Notes under the pieces: generated by a model
What the model was told of the DNA's origin: nothing
Seen by the model: only the letters and a program-made list of their open reading frames with translations
The model's database searches: none
Position numbers and translations under genes: made by a program
Part shown: in pieces, positions 11,201-18,778 of the stretch
Layout: every line of letters begins with the position of its first letter
Numbering within the stretch: the first letter of the stretch is position 1
Assembly (NCBI GenBank): GCA_019648995.1
Contig: BLXT01002363.1
Coordinates: forward strand, 410,581-435,785
Direction of reading: 5' to 3'
Source of the DNA: Plakobranchus ocellatus
Lineage: Eukaryota > Mollusca > Gastropoda > Plakobranchidae
Length of the DNA: 25,205 nt

Positions 11201-11779
11201 CTCTCTCTCTCTTTCTCTCTTTCCCCCTCNNNNNNNNNNNNNNNNNNNNNNNNNNNNNNNNNNNNNNNNNNNNNNNNCTTCGTCTTCTATTTGTCTCCAC
11301 CTTTTCTCTGTTTATCAACATCTGCCAGTCTTTCCTAAAGCAGCAGCTCCATTCCTCATTTTCGATTGTCATATATCCCTTCTTTCAGTACAAAAGATGC
11401 ATCCCCAAAATAGAATGAAGCTTCAGTTTTACATTTTTTTATCATTGAAGTTGTATTAAAGGCAAATGGTTTATTATTATTTTTATGTACATTCTTTTCC
11501 TTTGTTCAACATGAAATTCAGTGTGTGACTGTTTAATTCAGGTGATTTTTTATAAAAAACAAATTACACTAACTTAATCTCTGGTCTTTTTTTTTTTCAG
11601 CCCTAAATGGTGAGACCTCCGAGGATGGAGATGCTGGATTGTTTGAGATCTCCAACAAACGATGTGTAGGAATCACAGAGATTGATGCATTGAAGGAAAT
11701 GGTTTCTGGTGTGCAAGAGATTGTCCGCCTGGAGAAGGAAGCTGCCAACAACAAGCCAAAGTCCTGTACTGTGTTGTAA
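962..11779 (+). CDS. Tandem two-domain phosphagen kinase (arginine-kinase type), probably catalytically degenerate; 5' partial
   Basis: Eleven coding exons are visible: 962-1230, 1814-1962, 2917-3082, 4098-4278, 5674-5803 (domain 1); 6505-6659, 7662-7930, 8409-8557, 9612-9777, 10684-10864, 11601-11779 (domain 2). All junctions are GT/AG and keep one reading frame, giving about 663 codons and a TAA at 11777. The family transfers phosphate between ATP and a guanidino compound such as arginine. Family hallmarks are clear: D-x-x-I-G-x-Y-A, N-E-E-D-H-L, C-P-S-N-L-G-T and I-S/T-N-K-R. Using Limulus arginine kinase numbering from memory, both domains keep Glu225 and Cys271. Both lack His185, Arg193, His284 and Arg309. 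Domain 1 also lacks Arg280 and the Glu314 loop; domain 2 lacks Arg126 and Arg229. The C terminus is Cys-Thr-Val-Leu. The N-terminal exon of domain 1 lies left of the window. I infer weak or no kinase activity; a divergent substrate is the alternative. Confidence 0.93.
1231..1813 (+). other. Intron, domain 1
   Basis: AT-rich intron between matched GT/AG sites. No repeat or gene recognised inside. Confidence 0.85.
1814..1962 (+). CDS. Domain 1 exon: start of catalytic lobe
   Basis: This 149-base exon follows CACCAG and is followed by GTATGC. It encodes S-R-E-Q-L-E-T-K-A-V-E-A-L through L-K-G-T-Y-H-Q-L, matching the arginine-kinase segment D-E-L-K-G-T-Y-Y-P-L. It ends two bases into a Lys codon. 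The matching domain 2 exon is the same length. Confidence 0.92.
2075..2180 (+). repeat. Fragment of tRNA-derived SINE
   Basis: It begins CGACGGTGGCTTAGAG, resembling a tRNA 5' end with an A box, then passes to TTATCCTCAGTTCGCT and ends GATAAGTTACAAAGTGTTTG. The last two motifs match the copy at about 2596-2816 (TTTCCTCAGTCCACT; GATAAGCTACAAAGTACTTA). The B-box part is missing. Confidence 0.5.
2596..2816 (+). repeat. tRNA-derived SINE, 5' damaged
   Basis: GGGTTCGAATCC at 2645-2656 is a near-perfect RNA polymerase III B box, followed by TTGCCACCG, which would close a tRNA acceptor stem. The body continues with CTTTCCTCAGTCCACTCG, resembling bodies of widespread metazoan SINEs as I recall them. 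It ends with GATAAGCTACAAAGTACTTAGGACC. The A-box half is poorly preserved and no clear target-site duplication was found. Confidence 0.65.
2917..3082 (+). CDS. Domain 1 exon: N-E-E-D-H-L catalytic segment
   Basis: This 166-base exon follows AACAG and precedes GTAAGT. It encodes D-W-P-A-G-R-G-I-F-L-N-E-E-K and then W-V-N-E-E-D-H-L-R-L-F-S-T-Q. The catalytic Glu225 and Arg229 equivalents are present. The adenine-contacting His185 (normally G-I-F-H-N) is Leu, and Arg193 is Ala. Confidence 0.93.
3108..3188 (-). mobile_element. Short tRNA-headed SINE insertion with 13-base target-site duplication
   Basis: On the minus strand it starts GGGGCGTCGGTGGCTCAG and continues CGGTTAACTAGTCCG, a typical tRNA 5' half with A box. 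It then jumps to CCTGAGATCACCTTGT and ends GCTATATACAAAAATCC. Perfect 13-base direct repeats TGCTAGTGTTTAG flank it at 3095-3107 and 3189-3201. No B box lies inside the 81 bases, so it is an internally deleted copy. Confidence 0.75.
3200..3335 (+). repeat. Purine-rich GAA/GGA tract
   Basis: A long GA-rich stretch ending in a (GAA)n run at about 3318-3330. Further GAA runs lie at 3450-3480. Confidence 0.7.
3340..3410 (-). repeat. 3' part of the same SINE family
   Basis: On the minus strand, GGGTTCAAAACC (B-box-like) is followed by TGAGATCACCTTGTACATG and GCTATGTGTACAAAAAGC. These share CCTGAGATCACCTTGT and the GCTATRTRTACAAAAA tail with the element at 3108-3188. The A-box half is absent or too decayed to see. 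Confidence 0.55.
4098..4278 (+). CDS. Domain 1 exon: reactive cysteine motif
   Basis: This 181-base exon follows TTCCAG and precedes GTAGGA. It encodes L-T-F-C-P-S-N-L-G-T-T-M-H-V-S, a good match to the phosphagen kinase signature with the reactive Cys271. The following Arg280, normally an ATP-phosphate ligand, is His, and His284 is Ile. It ends in phase 1 after N-A-A-G, where active kinases have Arg309 before the Gly. Confidence 0.93.
4279..5673 (+). other. Intron, domain 1 (1.4 kb)
   Basis: AT-rich with no gene recognised. Its 3' end holds the poly-A and (AT)n tract (5514-5623), only 50 bases from the acceptor. Confidence 0.85.
5514..5623. repeat. Poly-A run, two N, then (AT)n microsatellite
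   Basis: An almost pure A run (5514-5556) meets NN at 5557-5558 and about 65 bases of alternating AT. The N pair marks an unresolved join, so the true length is unknown. Confidence 0.95.
5674..5803 (+). CDS. Domain 1 last exon with shortened substrate loop; leads into domain 2
   Basis: This exon follows a T-rich tract ending AATCAG and precedes GTAACG. It encodes V-D-D-E-D-G-T-Y-H-I-T-N-K-R-R-M-G-L-T-E-F. The R-G-T-R-G-E-H-T-E loop that carries Glu314 in active arginine kinase is about five or six residues shorter here and has no G-E-H. The last two bases (TG) join the G at 6505 to make Trp, which fuses the two domains directly. Confidence 0.92.
5804..6504 (+). other. Bridge intron between the two kinase domains
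   Basis: This phase-2 intron splits the Trp codon joining domain 1 to domain 2. Its last part is T-rich. From ATG at 6398 a frame stays open into the domain 2 exon and encodes a hydrophobic stretch. The phrase CTTTAGAGATT occurs twice (about 6200 and 6350). Confidence 0.88.
6505..6659 (+). CDS. Domain 2 first exon: N-terminal helical lobe
   Basis: This exon follows TACCCTAG and precedes GTAGAC. It encodes A-C-K-S-L-L-K-K-N-L-N-K-D-V-F and A-T-L-G-D-C-I-I-S-G. These match the start of ordinary arginine kinases (C-K-S-L-L-K-K-H-L-T-K-D-V-F and A-T-L-L-D-V-I-Q-S-G). Domain 2 is therefore complete from its natural N terminus. Confidence 0.93.
6740..7265. repeat. Degenerate TTG-rich minisatellite
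   Basis: GTTGTT, CCTGTTGTT and CATTGC words recur throughout. A clear tandem pair is seen at about 6783-6836 and 6837-6884, each carrying GTTTCAGTTAGTGCTATC and CACTGCACCTGTTGTT. Thr-rich minus-strand open frames here are products of the repeat. Confidence 0.85.
7411..7466 (+). repeat. Intronic repeat, copy 1
   Basis: About 56 bases containing ATGTGAATTA and AGCCATTTCAGAAATGT match 10989-11045 in the same orientation, with only a few differences. Confidence 0.7.
7662..7930 (+). CDS. Domain 2 exon: specificity loop; Arg126 lost
   Basis: This 269-base exon, equal to its domain 1 partner, lies between CTCTCAG and GTGAGT. It encodes L-D-S-V-I-G-I-Y-A-A-D-A-E-S-Y and S-T-R-I-A-V-S-R-S. Ser63 and Tyr68 equivalents are kept, while Gly64 is Val. 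Arg124 is kept but Arg126 is Ala, so one ATP-phosphate ligand is missing. Confidence 0.93.
7931..8408 (+). other. Intron, domain 2, with (CT)n
   Basis: A short intron containing a (CT)n microsatellite at 8187-8233. Nothing else recognised. Confidence 0.85.
8187..8233. repeat. (CT)n microsatellite
   Basis: About 23 uninterrupted CT units. Confidence 0.97.
8409..8557 (+). CDS. Domain 2 exon: start of catalytic lobe
   Basis: This 149-base exon follows GGAATATAG and precedes GTGAGT. It encodes D-R-T-Q-V-E-Q-K-A-I-E-A-L-N-S-L and L-K-G-S-Y-H-S-L. A second AG lies six bases inside; the first is chosen because it reproduces the partner exon's length and phase. Confidence 0.9.
8558..9611 (+). other. 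Intron, domain 2
   Basis: AT-rich. TTGCTTAGTGGTTAAC at about 9038-9053 resembles a tRNA A box and may be a decayed SINE, but no B box or body is evident. Confidence 0.8.
9612..9777 (+). CDS. Domain 2 exon: N-A-E-D-H-L segment; Arg229 lost
   Basis: This 166-base exon follows TTCTCAG and precedes GTAAGT. It encodes D-W-P-A-G-R-G-V-F-V-N-E-E-K and W-V-N-A-E-D-H-L-T-I-F-S-T-Q. The Glu225 equivalent is kept. Glu224 is Ala, Arg229 is Thr, His185 is Val and Arg193 is Ser. Confidence 0.93.
9778..10683 (+). other. Intron, domain 2
   Basis: AT-rich with scattered poly-A and poly-T. No feature recognised. Confidence 0.85.
10684..10864 (+). CDS. Domain 2 exon: reactive cysteine motif
   Basis: This 181-base exon follows CCACAG and precedes GTAACT. 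It encodes L-T-I-C-P-G-N-L-G-T-A-L-R-A-S-V-I-I-K-I-P. The reactive Cys and the Arg280 equivalent are kept, His284 is Ile, and the signature Ser/Thr after Cys-Pro is Gly. The exon ends in Q-A-K-G, with Lys where active enzymes have Arg309. Confidence 0.93.
10989..11045 (+). repeat. Intronic repeat, copy 2
   Basis: Counterpart of 7411-7466, with the shared core AGCCATTTCAGAAATGT. The flanks differ, so this is a dispersed repeat or a local copy event. Confidence 0.7.
11187..11277. repeat. CT-rich microsatellite running into a 48-N gap
   Basis: CT and CCCT repeats lead directly into Ns at 11230-11277, so the repeat length is not resolved. Confidence 0.9.
11601..11779 (+). CDS. Domain 2 last exon with CaaX-like C terminus and stop
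   Basis: This exon follows a long T tract ending TTTCAG. It encodes N-G-E-T-S-E-D-G-D-A-G-L-F-E-I-S-N-K-R-C. The loop is two residues longer than in Limulus and offers a Glu near position 314. After the usual family end (L-E-K-E-A-A) it adds N-N-K-P-K-S-C-T-V-L and TAA. The extension places Cys four residues from the end with a terminal Leu. Confidence 0.93.
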
Positions 11780-11934
11780 CTTAAGAAGTCCAAAAAGCGA
11801 TCACCATTGGCCACGCCAGCATCAGTATTGGCATACTATCATGTCCTCTGGTCAACTTTAGTATTCATTTTATTTGATCACCTCTTCATTCATCTGAAAT
11901 TCTTGTTCTACAAAAATAAACATTTTGGTTCACT
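11780..11934 (+). other. 3' UTR of the phosphagen kinase gene
   Basis: The stretch after the TAA is non-coding. AATAAA at 11915-11920, about 140 bases past the stop, is the first good polyadenylation signal. The end shown is an estimate 14 bases beyond it. A second AATAAA at 12348 could give a longer transcript but lies behind a poly-T/poly-G/N tract. Confidence 0.6.
11915..11920 (+). terminator. Polyadenylation signal AATAAA
   Basis: Canonical hexamer downstream of the phosphagen kinase stop, with T/G-rich sequence (TTTTGGTT) just after it. Confidence 0.6.
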
Positions 11935-12253
11935 GACAGCACTTCAGAGTAATAATAATTTTGGCATTGTTTTACTCTGCAGTTAAATTATCATGGTTTT
12001 TTTTTTTTACTTTCCAGCTGCAGTATTTTAATTCATTAATTAAACTTAAAGTCCTCTGCAGTCATTCAAAGTTATTTTTTAATCTATTATTTTTCAAAAA
12101 AGATACCATCGCCCTTTAATTATGTTGGTCAACTTTGAGTAAGTTCAGTGATCTTTGTCAATTCTACTGTGGAAAGTTTTATTGTTCTTTAATAACTTAC
12201 CTTATAATTTAATATTTGCTTCATAGTACTTATAGCTCCCACTATGTTTTTTA

Positions 12254-12339
12254 TTTTATTTATTTTTTTTTTGTTTTGTTTTGTTTTGTTTTTTCTTTTT
12301 TTTTTTTTTTTTTGGGGGGGGGGGGGGNNTTTTTTTTTT
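12254..12339. repeat. Poly-T, poly-G, NN, poly-T tract
   Basis: T-rich words run into a G run (12314-12327) and NN at 12328-12329, followed by a T run. The two N suggest a join in a hard-to-read homopolymer. Confidence 0.9.
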
Positions 12340-13104
12340 GTAACTTTAATAAAAATAATTTATTGTAGGCAAATTGTAAATGCATTACATAAGCTACTAG
12401 TGTACAAGATCAAAATGCACAGTCTTTTTAAATGCATTTTGTGCACTGTTCTTACAATATGCAAAATTCATATAGCATGATTTTTTTTTGAGCCAGCTCA
12501 TTCATATTGTAAATTTATACTTTTGTTTCAAATTGTACAAATGTGTGCATGTATCCATGAGAAAGACTGTGTTTGCCGCTTTATGAACATTGGAATTGAG
12601 CTTGTGATGGATTTTTATTTGAATAATCATGGGCATCTGCAAATTAAGATATCCATAGACAAACCTTAAATGAAAATATAAATCCTTTGCTTTTTTCCAG
12701 CTTACACATTTGCAATGGAGTTTTTTTTTTTCCAATCTTTTCTGAATGGAAAAAAAAACAACTATGAAATTGTTTTAGTGATTGATCAGACAACTTGAGA
12801 AGCAGAAAAGAAGAACAAAGTGCAGATATGTAATTTTTTAAAGCTTCTGATAAAAAAAAAAAGCGCTCAGAATTAGCTCTCTTTAAAATAGCATTTTAAT
12901 GTAAAGGTCACACAAATGCCCAGTGTATAGCAAATCAACTTCACTAAAATAATATATAGCAGCAGTGAAAGAATAGTTTTTAAAAATTGGCAAATGATAA
13001 TTCAAACTTTTGAATGATTTTTCATTGGGAGCAAGTCTACCGTTTTTTCTTTTTTTTTTTTTTCCACAAAAAAAAAGTCATTTATGATTTTTGTCCCAAC
13101 ACAA

Positions 13105-13400
13105 AGGGACATTATTACTAAATGAAAAATTGCTGATAAAAATGAGTGATTTTTATTTTCCCACTTATCAGTTTTATCTTTGAAAGACTGTGTGCCTTTT
13201 AGTCTTCAAAGCTCCTTTTTAATTGAGAAATACGGATACAGCACAGGAATATTACAAAAATGAAAAAGGGCGTTTTAAAATAAGTGAGTTTTTTTTTTTT
13301 ACATTTCTCCCACGCGTCAGTTTTTCTCTTCAAGACAATGTGTGTCTTAGTTTTTAAAGATTCTTTTTAATTGAGAGACATTAATAAAATAATGAACATT
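13105..13400. repeat. Diverged tandem duplication, unit about 140 bases
   Basis: Copy 1 (about 13105-13258) and copy 2 (about 13246-13400) share, in order, an AAATGAAAAA stretch, AGTGA plus a T run, CTCCCAC/TCCCACTTATCAG-like words, TTTTAATTGAGA and an ATTA end. Copies are gapped and diverged, so the duplication is old. Confidence 0.6.
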
Positions 13401-14401
13401 TTTTTTCCTTTCAACTCTCTGGTTGCTACAATCTCCAGTGTCTCTGAAAATGTTTGTCTCTATTGTCACCTACTGCTTATTAATATGAACTTTCATAGAT
13501 AAAACATTCTTTTTTGAACAGATAAAATTTCAAGTGAAAGAGAGCTATTTTTAATGACCTGATACAAAAAATGAAATGGCAATTGATAAGAAAAAATTTC
13601 CTTCGAAATTTGTATGGATTTTAAAAAGTTTACAATAAATTCAATGTTGTTTTGTGTGTAAATGTCTAGTGTGCCAAAGCACTGTCATCAGATCATTTTC
13701 ATCACGTTTGTACACAAGTACCTAAATGATGGGCAATTTGAAACAGCATATTGATTGTGCTATGCATAAATTCAAACATATTCGTACTCATTAGCATAAG
13801 ACCCAGTGATGGTATACTTTTAAAAAAATATTTGACAACAGGAATGAGCTACAAGAAAATTACTGCTTGGCTTTACATTACTTTCCAGATGATATGATAC
13901 GTTAATGATGTTGTAAATACAGCTTATTAGAAAAGCATTTGCGAAAATATTCCCTTTGTCACATTTTTATGGCATATATTTATATATTTCATCGCCTTAC
14001 AATAGATTGCCTTGCCATAAAAAAATATTGAACAATCAATATTTCCCATACTTTTTCCATTTAGTTTACATAAACCTTCAAATGTGCCACAACTATGTCT
14101 AGAGACATCAGGCTGCAAGACATCTGTTTGTTTGATTTATTAGATAAGAAAAGGATCACCTCTGTTTTACTGTTGATGAATCGTAACGAAATAGTGAACA
14201 TTCAAATGATAAAGCATAGCAGTATCAATTGTTTGTTTCAAAAAGAATCAAACCAAGTGTTGGTCAAATTGTGATGTGTCAAGAGAAATCAGTTCATAAT
14301 TTATAATGGGACCATAACGTACTTGATTTCTTCTAATACTAATAGATTTTAAAACCTGCTTATTAACCAGTTTTTCAACATAAGAAATATCTTTTTTACC
14401 G

Positions 14402-14520
14402 CCAGTGCTAACACCCATGTTTGCATTGATGCAGCATTTCATCCGTGAACCTTGAATCTGTGTCAAATTTCAGCAGTGCTAAAATCCATTTTTGCATTAA
14501 AGGCATTATTTCATCTGTGG
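14402..14520. repeat. Local duplication, two 48-base copies
   Basis: 14402-14449 and 14473-14520 share CAGTGCTAA, CCATNTTTGCATT, GCATTATTTCATC-like words and TGTG ends, in the same orientation about 71 bases apart. Confidence 0.65.
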
Positions 14521-14934
14521 CATGGTCTCCTGTTTCTTTTTTTTCCCTAATTTTGTCATGTAGAATATCTAAGATTTAAGAAGATTTAGGTTACCGAGTC
14601 ATTCAAATTTATTATCAAGGAAAATGACTCTTTAGAGTTGTCCTCATGAACTGGATGCCATATCTTGGACTTCAGAGAAATAATTTTTTTTTTACTTTGC
14701 TGTCCTCTTATTATAAAATGCTCAACAATTTAAAACCCATTACTTTATGCTTTGGCACAAAATCTTAAAAATTTTAGCAAATTTGCATCCAGGTTTCAAC
14801 ATTGCAAAGCTCACAGAATATATGGAATCTCAGAATGTATCAATGGTTTAGACTGATCAAAATATCAAAATATTATTTGCAACTCATTGTGGCTGCTTTT
14901 CAAACATCTTTGCAAAGCTTGGAAATAGATACAG

Positions 14935-15208
14935 CAAAGTAAGTAAAGTGGGTCCCACGCTTAGCCTAAGCATCAGGCAACCAAGAATAGGGTCCTGATT
15001 GTTCTTGGCATACGGCATTATGAGGTAGTTTGTCATTGCTTTCCTTGCCGCCTTTACTTTTGCCAGGTCTTACGAGTACTAGCTACCCATTTAGTGCTGG
15101 GTGGACACAGAGGAGCATTGAAAAACTGACAGGCTGGGACTGGGATTTGAATCCTGGACCTCTGACTTGGTAGCCGACTGCCCTACCAGTGAGCTATTGC
15201 TCCTCCTC
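14935..15208 (-). mobile_element. tRNA-derived SINE, about 274 bases, with target-site duplication
   Basis: On the minus strand it starts GAGGAGCAATAGCTCACTGG (A box TAGCTCACTGGTAGGG) and has B box GGATTCAAATCC about 35 bases on, the spacing of a real tRNA head. A body follows that contains GCAAGGAAAGCAATGAC and CTACCTCATAATGCC, and it ends in a TTTACTTACTTT tail. AGATACAG occurs on both sides (14927-14934 and 15209-15216), as expected for LINE-driven insertion. I do not recognise the family name. Confidence 0.8.
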
Positions 15209-18200
15209 AGATACAGTACACATTATCAAAAAATTTTGTGTTCATTGGCTTTTGTTGTTTTGTTTGCACTTTTTTTTTTTCCAAGGTTTGAAATTTTGAC
15301 TCTTACTCATTACCATAAAAAAGTATGTATAACTGAAATAAAAGGACACTGATAGTTTTTTTCCCTTTTGATTTTCAAGCGGGACTGGTGCATGCTAATA
15401 TTCTACAAACTCATTGACAGCTCTGTGATGTTGTTGCAAATCTATGCACTCAACTAATCTTGCCTTTTTTCTTCTCTTTTTTTTTTATACCATTTTTGCT
15501 CACATTGGCGGTTTTGCTGATAAAGTCTTTACCATCCCAATATTAAAAACGTTTACTAAATTACACTTTGAAGGTGGATTAAAAAAAGAAAAAAAATTAA
15601 GAACATAAAAAATTATCTAATGCATTGTACTTTAGTCACAATATTCCAAAAGCTTGATCATTGTCATCAGTGTTGAGACCAATATCACAATAACCAACTG
15701 TATGTCATGGTGCTGCATCGGTGAATTTAGTAAAGAGATGCTCTTTTATCCTGCAGTCATTTAACTTTGAAGTTCGAGTGTGAAGCTTAATATGTTTAAA
15801 TATTGTGTAATCATGTACTTCTTACATGTATTTCATTTTTTGTACACTGCTTTACATTCTGCCCACTTTCAGATTCATGGCATAGCTATCAGATACATAA
15901 ATTACTATCATGTATAATTTTGATTTTATCCTTTCAAATAAAGAAAGTTTTTTTTGTGTGCCGCCAGCATATTTACTATCAGCTATAAGTTTGTAAAAGC
16001 TCATTGCTCATTTAGTAAGCTTCTTGGCATACACACTGTATACATGTCTCTTCCTGTTGGCTCAATAGGTACGCTGCGTTTACATGTGTTATATGTTTGA
16101 ATATCTAATGCATATCTGTACAATCGCATTCTTTTTTTTTCTTTTGTGACTGTAATTATATCCTTTTTCTTCATGAAAATCAGTTTGTGTTAGCGTTTTT
16201 ATCTAGAAGTTTTAGAAATTATGTAACCTGTGAAAAATGCCAAAATAGAAGTTGTCAATTAAGTTGGGTTAAACATAAATTTTGAACATGAAAGTTTCAA
16301 TGCTCAAGAGCCAATCCTCTGAATGATCACAATATTAACCACATTATAAAGATCATACATAGAATTACAAAAGACATAAAGTAATACAGCTATATATGTG
16401 AATTATTCTCACTTGTACAGTATCATAGCTATGATATATAATTTAAAAGGTATTCTCAAGTGTATATGATAAAATACTTTTTAAATTGGATGGGCAAATT
16501 TAAAAATTCTGAGGATTGTAACACATTTAACATACCATTGATATATCTCAAGTATGTACAAATATTGTGGCAACTTAAGTTGCTGAAATTGCACAAAAAT
16601 TGGTTTGCGCATGAAAATATGCTGCTGTAAGCCTGCACTGATACAGGAATGCAATCCAATGAGAGCACAGATACACTTTACAAAATCAAAAACAAAACGT
16701 ACAAGAACAAGATGCACACATTTTTTTTTTGCGTTTGTAATATGTTGACTTAGAGCAGTACTAGATTCTATTAGTTGCATACAATTTGTCACAAAAAAAA
16801 ATATTCAGTCTTCATGAAATGAATTTTTGAAACACAGCTAGAAATACATTGTGCTAGCTTTGTGGACAAAGTAAAAAAAAGACTCCAAAAAACTTTTTAA
16901 AAATCCTAAATGTCAGATAAACAATGGAAAAATTGCTTTTCTCCTTGTATCTTCCAATTACATTTTAAAACTTAAAGCTGTATTAAAAGCAACGAACAAT
17001 ATGTCTGTGTGTGTGTGTCCTCCTCATAAGTATAGCCAGAAATTTAAAGGACATGTGAAAAAAAGTCTGTGTATGTGTCTTTGAAATCTGTTACAAAGGA
17101 TAATTCAATTTTAAACGCATCCAGAGTCCTATTAACTAATTTTTGACTATAATACTGTGATAGCATCAAATTCAACCTCTGAAAAACATGCTGATTTGAT
17201 CAATTTGTCTTTTACGGACACAAAAGGATTATAAAACTTATAAATTAACTTGTGATTTGAAAATGTGGGCTGAGAATATAAATAAGTATATTAAAGAAAT
17301 TATTTATCCAACTGTTGGACAAAATTAGAGTCCAGGCATAATGCCTTTCTTGTCAGCATTATTTGCTATCACAAGACAGAATAAATTTTTATCTAAATAT
17401 ACAGGTAAGGTATAAAATATAACAAATGCTGGTAGTTCCTCTGAGGTTTTATCTCACTTTGCCATTTTGGATTTAATAGGATAAATGATATTGCAGACTT
17501 ATAATCATAGAAACAACCTTTTTTTACTCCAAGAATAGGTCAGAAAAAGTTTGGATAAACTGATTAAAACCAGCATATGGCAAAATGCAAGGATAAGCCA
17601 TCAAAAATGCAGCAAACTAGCTATTTAAAACTTTGCCCTGCATTTTAATTCTTAAAACCACTCAATCTGTATTTGGCCAGATCAAGGAAGTTGATTACAT
17701 GTCTTGAAATTAGTCAAAAAAGAGTGTCAAGCTGCAGAATTACACTTGGTAATTGCTTAATTCATTTTCTTTGATCTTTATGATAGTAAAGATAAGGAAA
17801 GGCTGGAAGAATGATGCACCAAGATATGTCCATTTCTACATTTTTAGAAAATTTTGATGAAAGCAAAAATTTCTCTGATCTTTAGTTTTTTTCAAAGATT
17901 GCTCCAAAACATCAAATTTCTTAAAGCAGTTCTAAAGCCATTGTTTTTGCAACGTCCTTGGTTGGGATTATATCTTATATTTAGAATTTTATGTCTTGAG
18001 AGAATAAAATATTAAGATTTTATCTCTTAGCTCATTTCCATAATGCACTATTTGAAAATGATAAATTTGGCCCTTTGAATTTTTACAATAAGTAAAACAT
18101 CTTTACAAATAAGAAACTATCACAAATAACAGCTTGCAGTTTAAACAGAAAGAAAGAACACCATTCTCTTTAAATCTTTCAGACAAAACAAAAACTCATA

Positions 18201-18223
18201 AAATATTGCTCCAAACATGTACT

Positions 18224-18682
18224 TTTATTTTGATGGCTTTTTAGGCATACTTAATTAATGTATGTTCATATTTCAGTAGCAAAAAAAAACCAAAATTTAA
18301 CAAATGAAAACAAAAAACAAAAAAACTTCATGAACATCCTGCCAGAAATATACATATCAAAAGTTCAAAATAAATCTAAGCCTTTTTTCTATTCTTCTTC
18401 TTAAATTCACATAATCTCAGAAAACTTAAAGGACTTCTTTCTTCGCAAGTTAATTTAACTTGACAGTGAACAATGATTGAATGCAGAAAAAAAAAAAGTT
18501 GAACCCATTTTCTTTGATACCAAACATAATATTCATGACAACATTAAATAATATCTTATCTAAAAAATGACAAAGCTATTTTTTGTATTTATGTTTTAAA
18601 AGTGAACTTTTGTTACCAAACTTATATGTTGGACCATGAGTGATTTCATATATTTTACAAATGAAAATATGAAATTTACAAA
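18224..18682 (-). other. Probable 3' UTR of PSMD13
   Basis: AT-rich non-coding sequence after the minus-strand stop. The first canonical AATAAA on that strand is at 18229-18224, about 455 bases past the stop. A shorter UTR using a variant signal cannot be excluded. Confidence 0.4.
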
Positions 18683-18778
18683 TTAAGTAAGAATATCATG
18701 TGCATGAGTCTCCAATAAGCGTTCCATATGTCCAATGTCAGTACCAAGGACATCAAGGCGCTTTTGCATACTGGCAAT
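18683..18778 (-). CDS. PSMD13: PSMD13 last exon and stop
   Basis: The acceptor is TTTCAG. It encodes I-A-S-M-Q-K-R-L through E-T-H-A-H-D-I-L-T and a TAA at 18685-18683, ending exactly where human PSMD13 ends (H-D-I-L-T). Confidence 0.95.
   Translation of the reverse strand: MASMQKRLDVLGTDIGHMERLLETHAHDILT

Larger units (their letters stand above)
10865..11600 (+). other. Intron, domain 2, with CT tract and sequence gap
   Basis: It holds the repeat at 10989-11045, a CT-rich tract (about 11187-11229) and a 48-base N gap (11230-11277). It ends in a strong T-rich acceptor. Confidence 0.85.
11935..18223. other. Intergenic region between the two convergent genes
   Basis: About 6.3 kb of AT-rich DNA with no open frame resembling a known protein on either strand. 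It contains a poly-T/poly-G/NN tract, two local duplications and one SINE, listed separately. Parts may belong to long 3' UTRs of either gene. Confidence 0.7.

Noticed and set aside
13927-14466. Two minus-strand open frames in the intergenic region
   Set aside because: No recognisable domains, no splice partners, and one overlaps the 48-base duplication.
15130-15208. A tRNA gene on the minus strand
   Set aside because: A and B boxes are spaced as in a tRNA, but the anticodon and acceptor stems do not pair well. The sequence continues into a SINE body flanked by target-site duplications.
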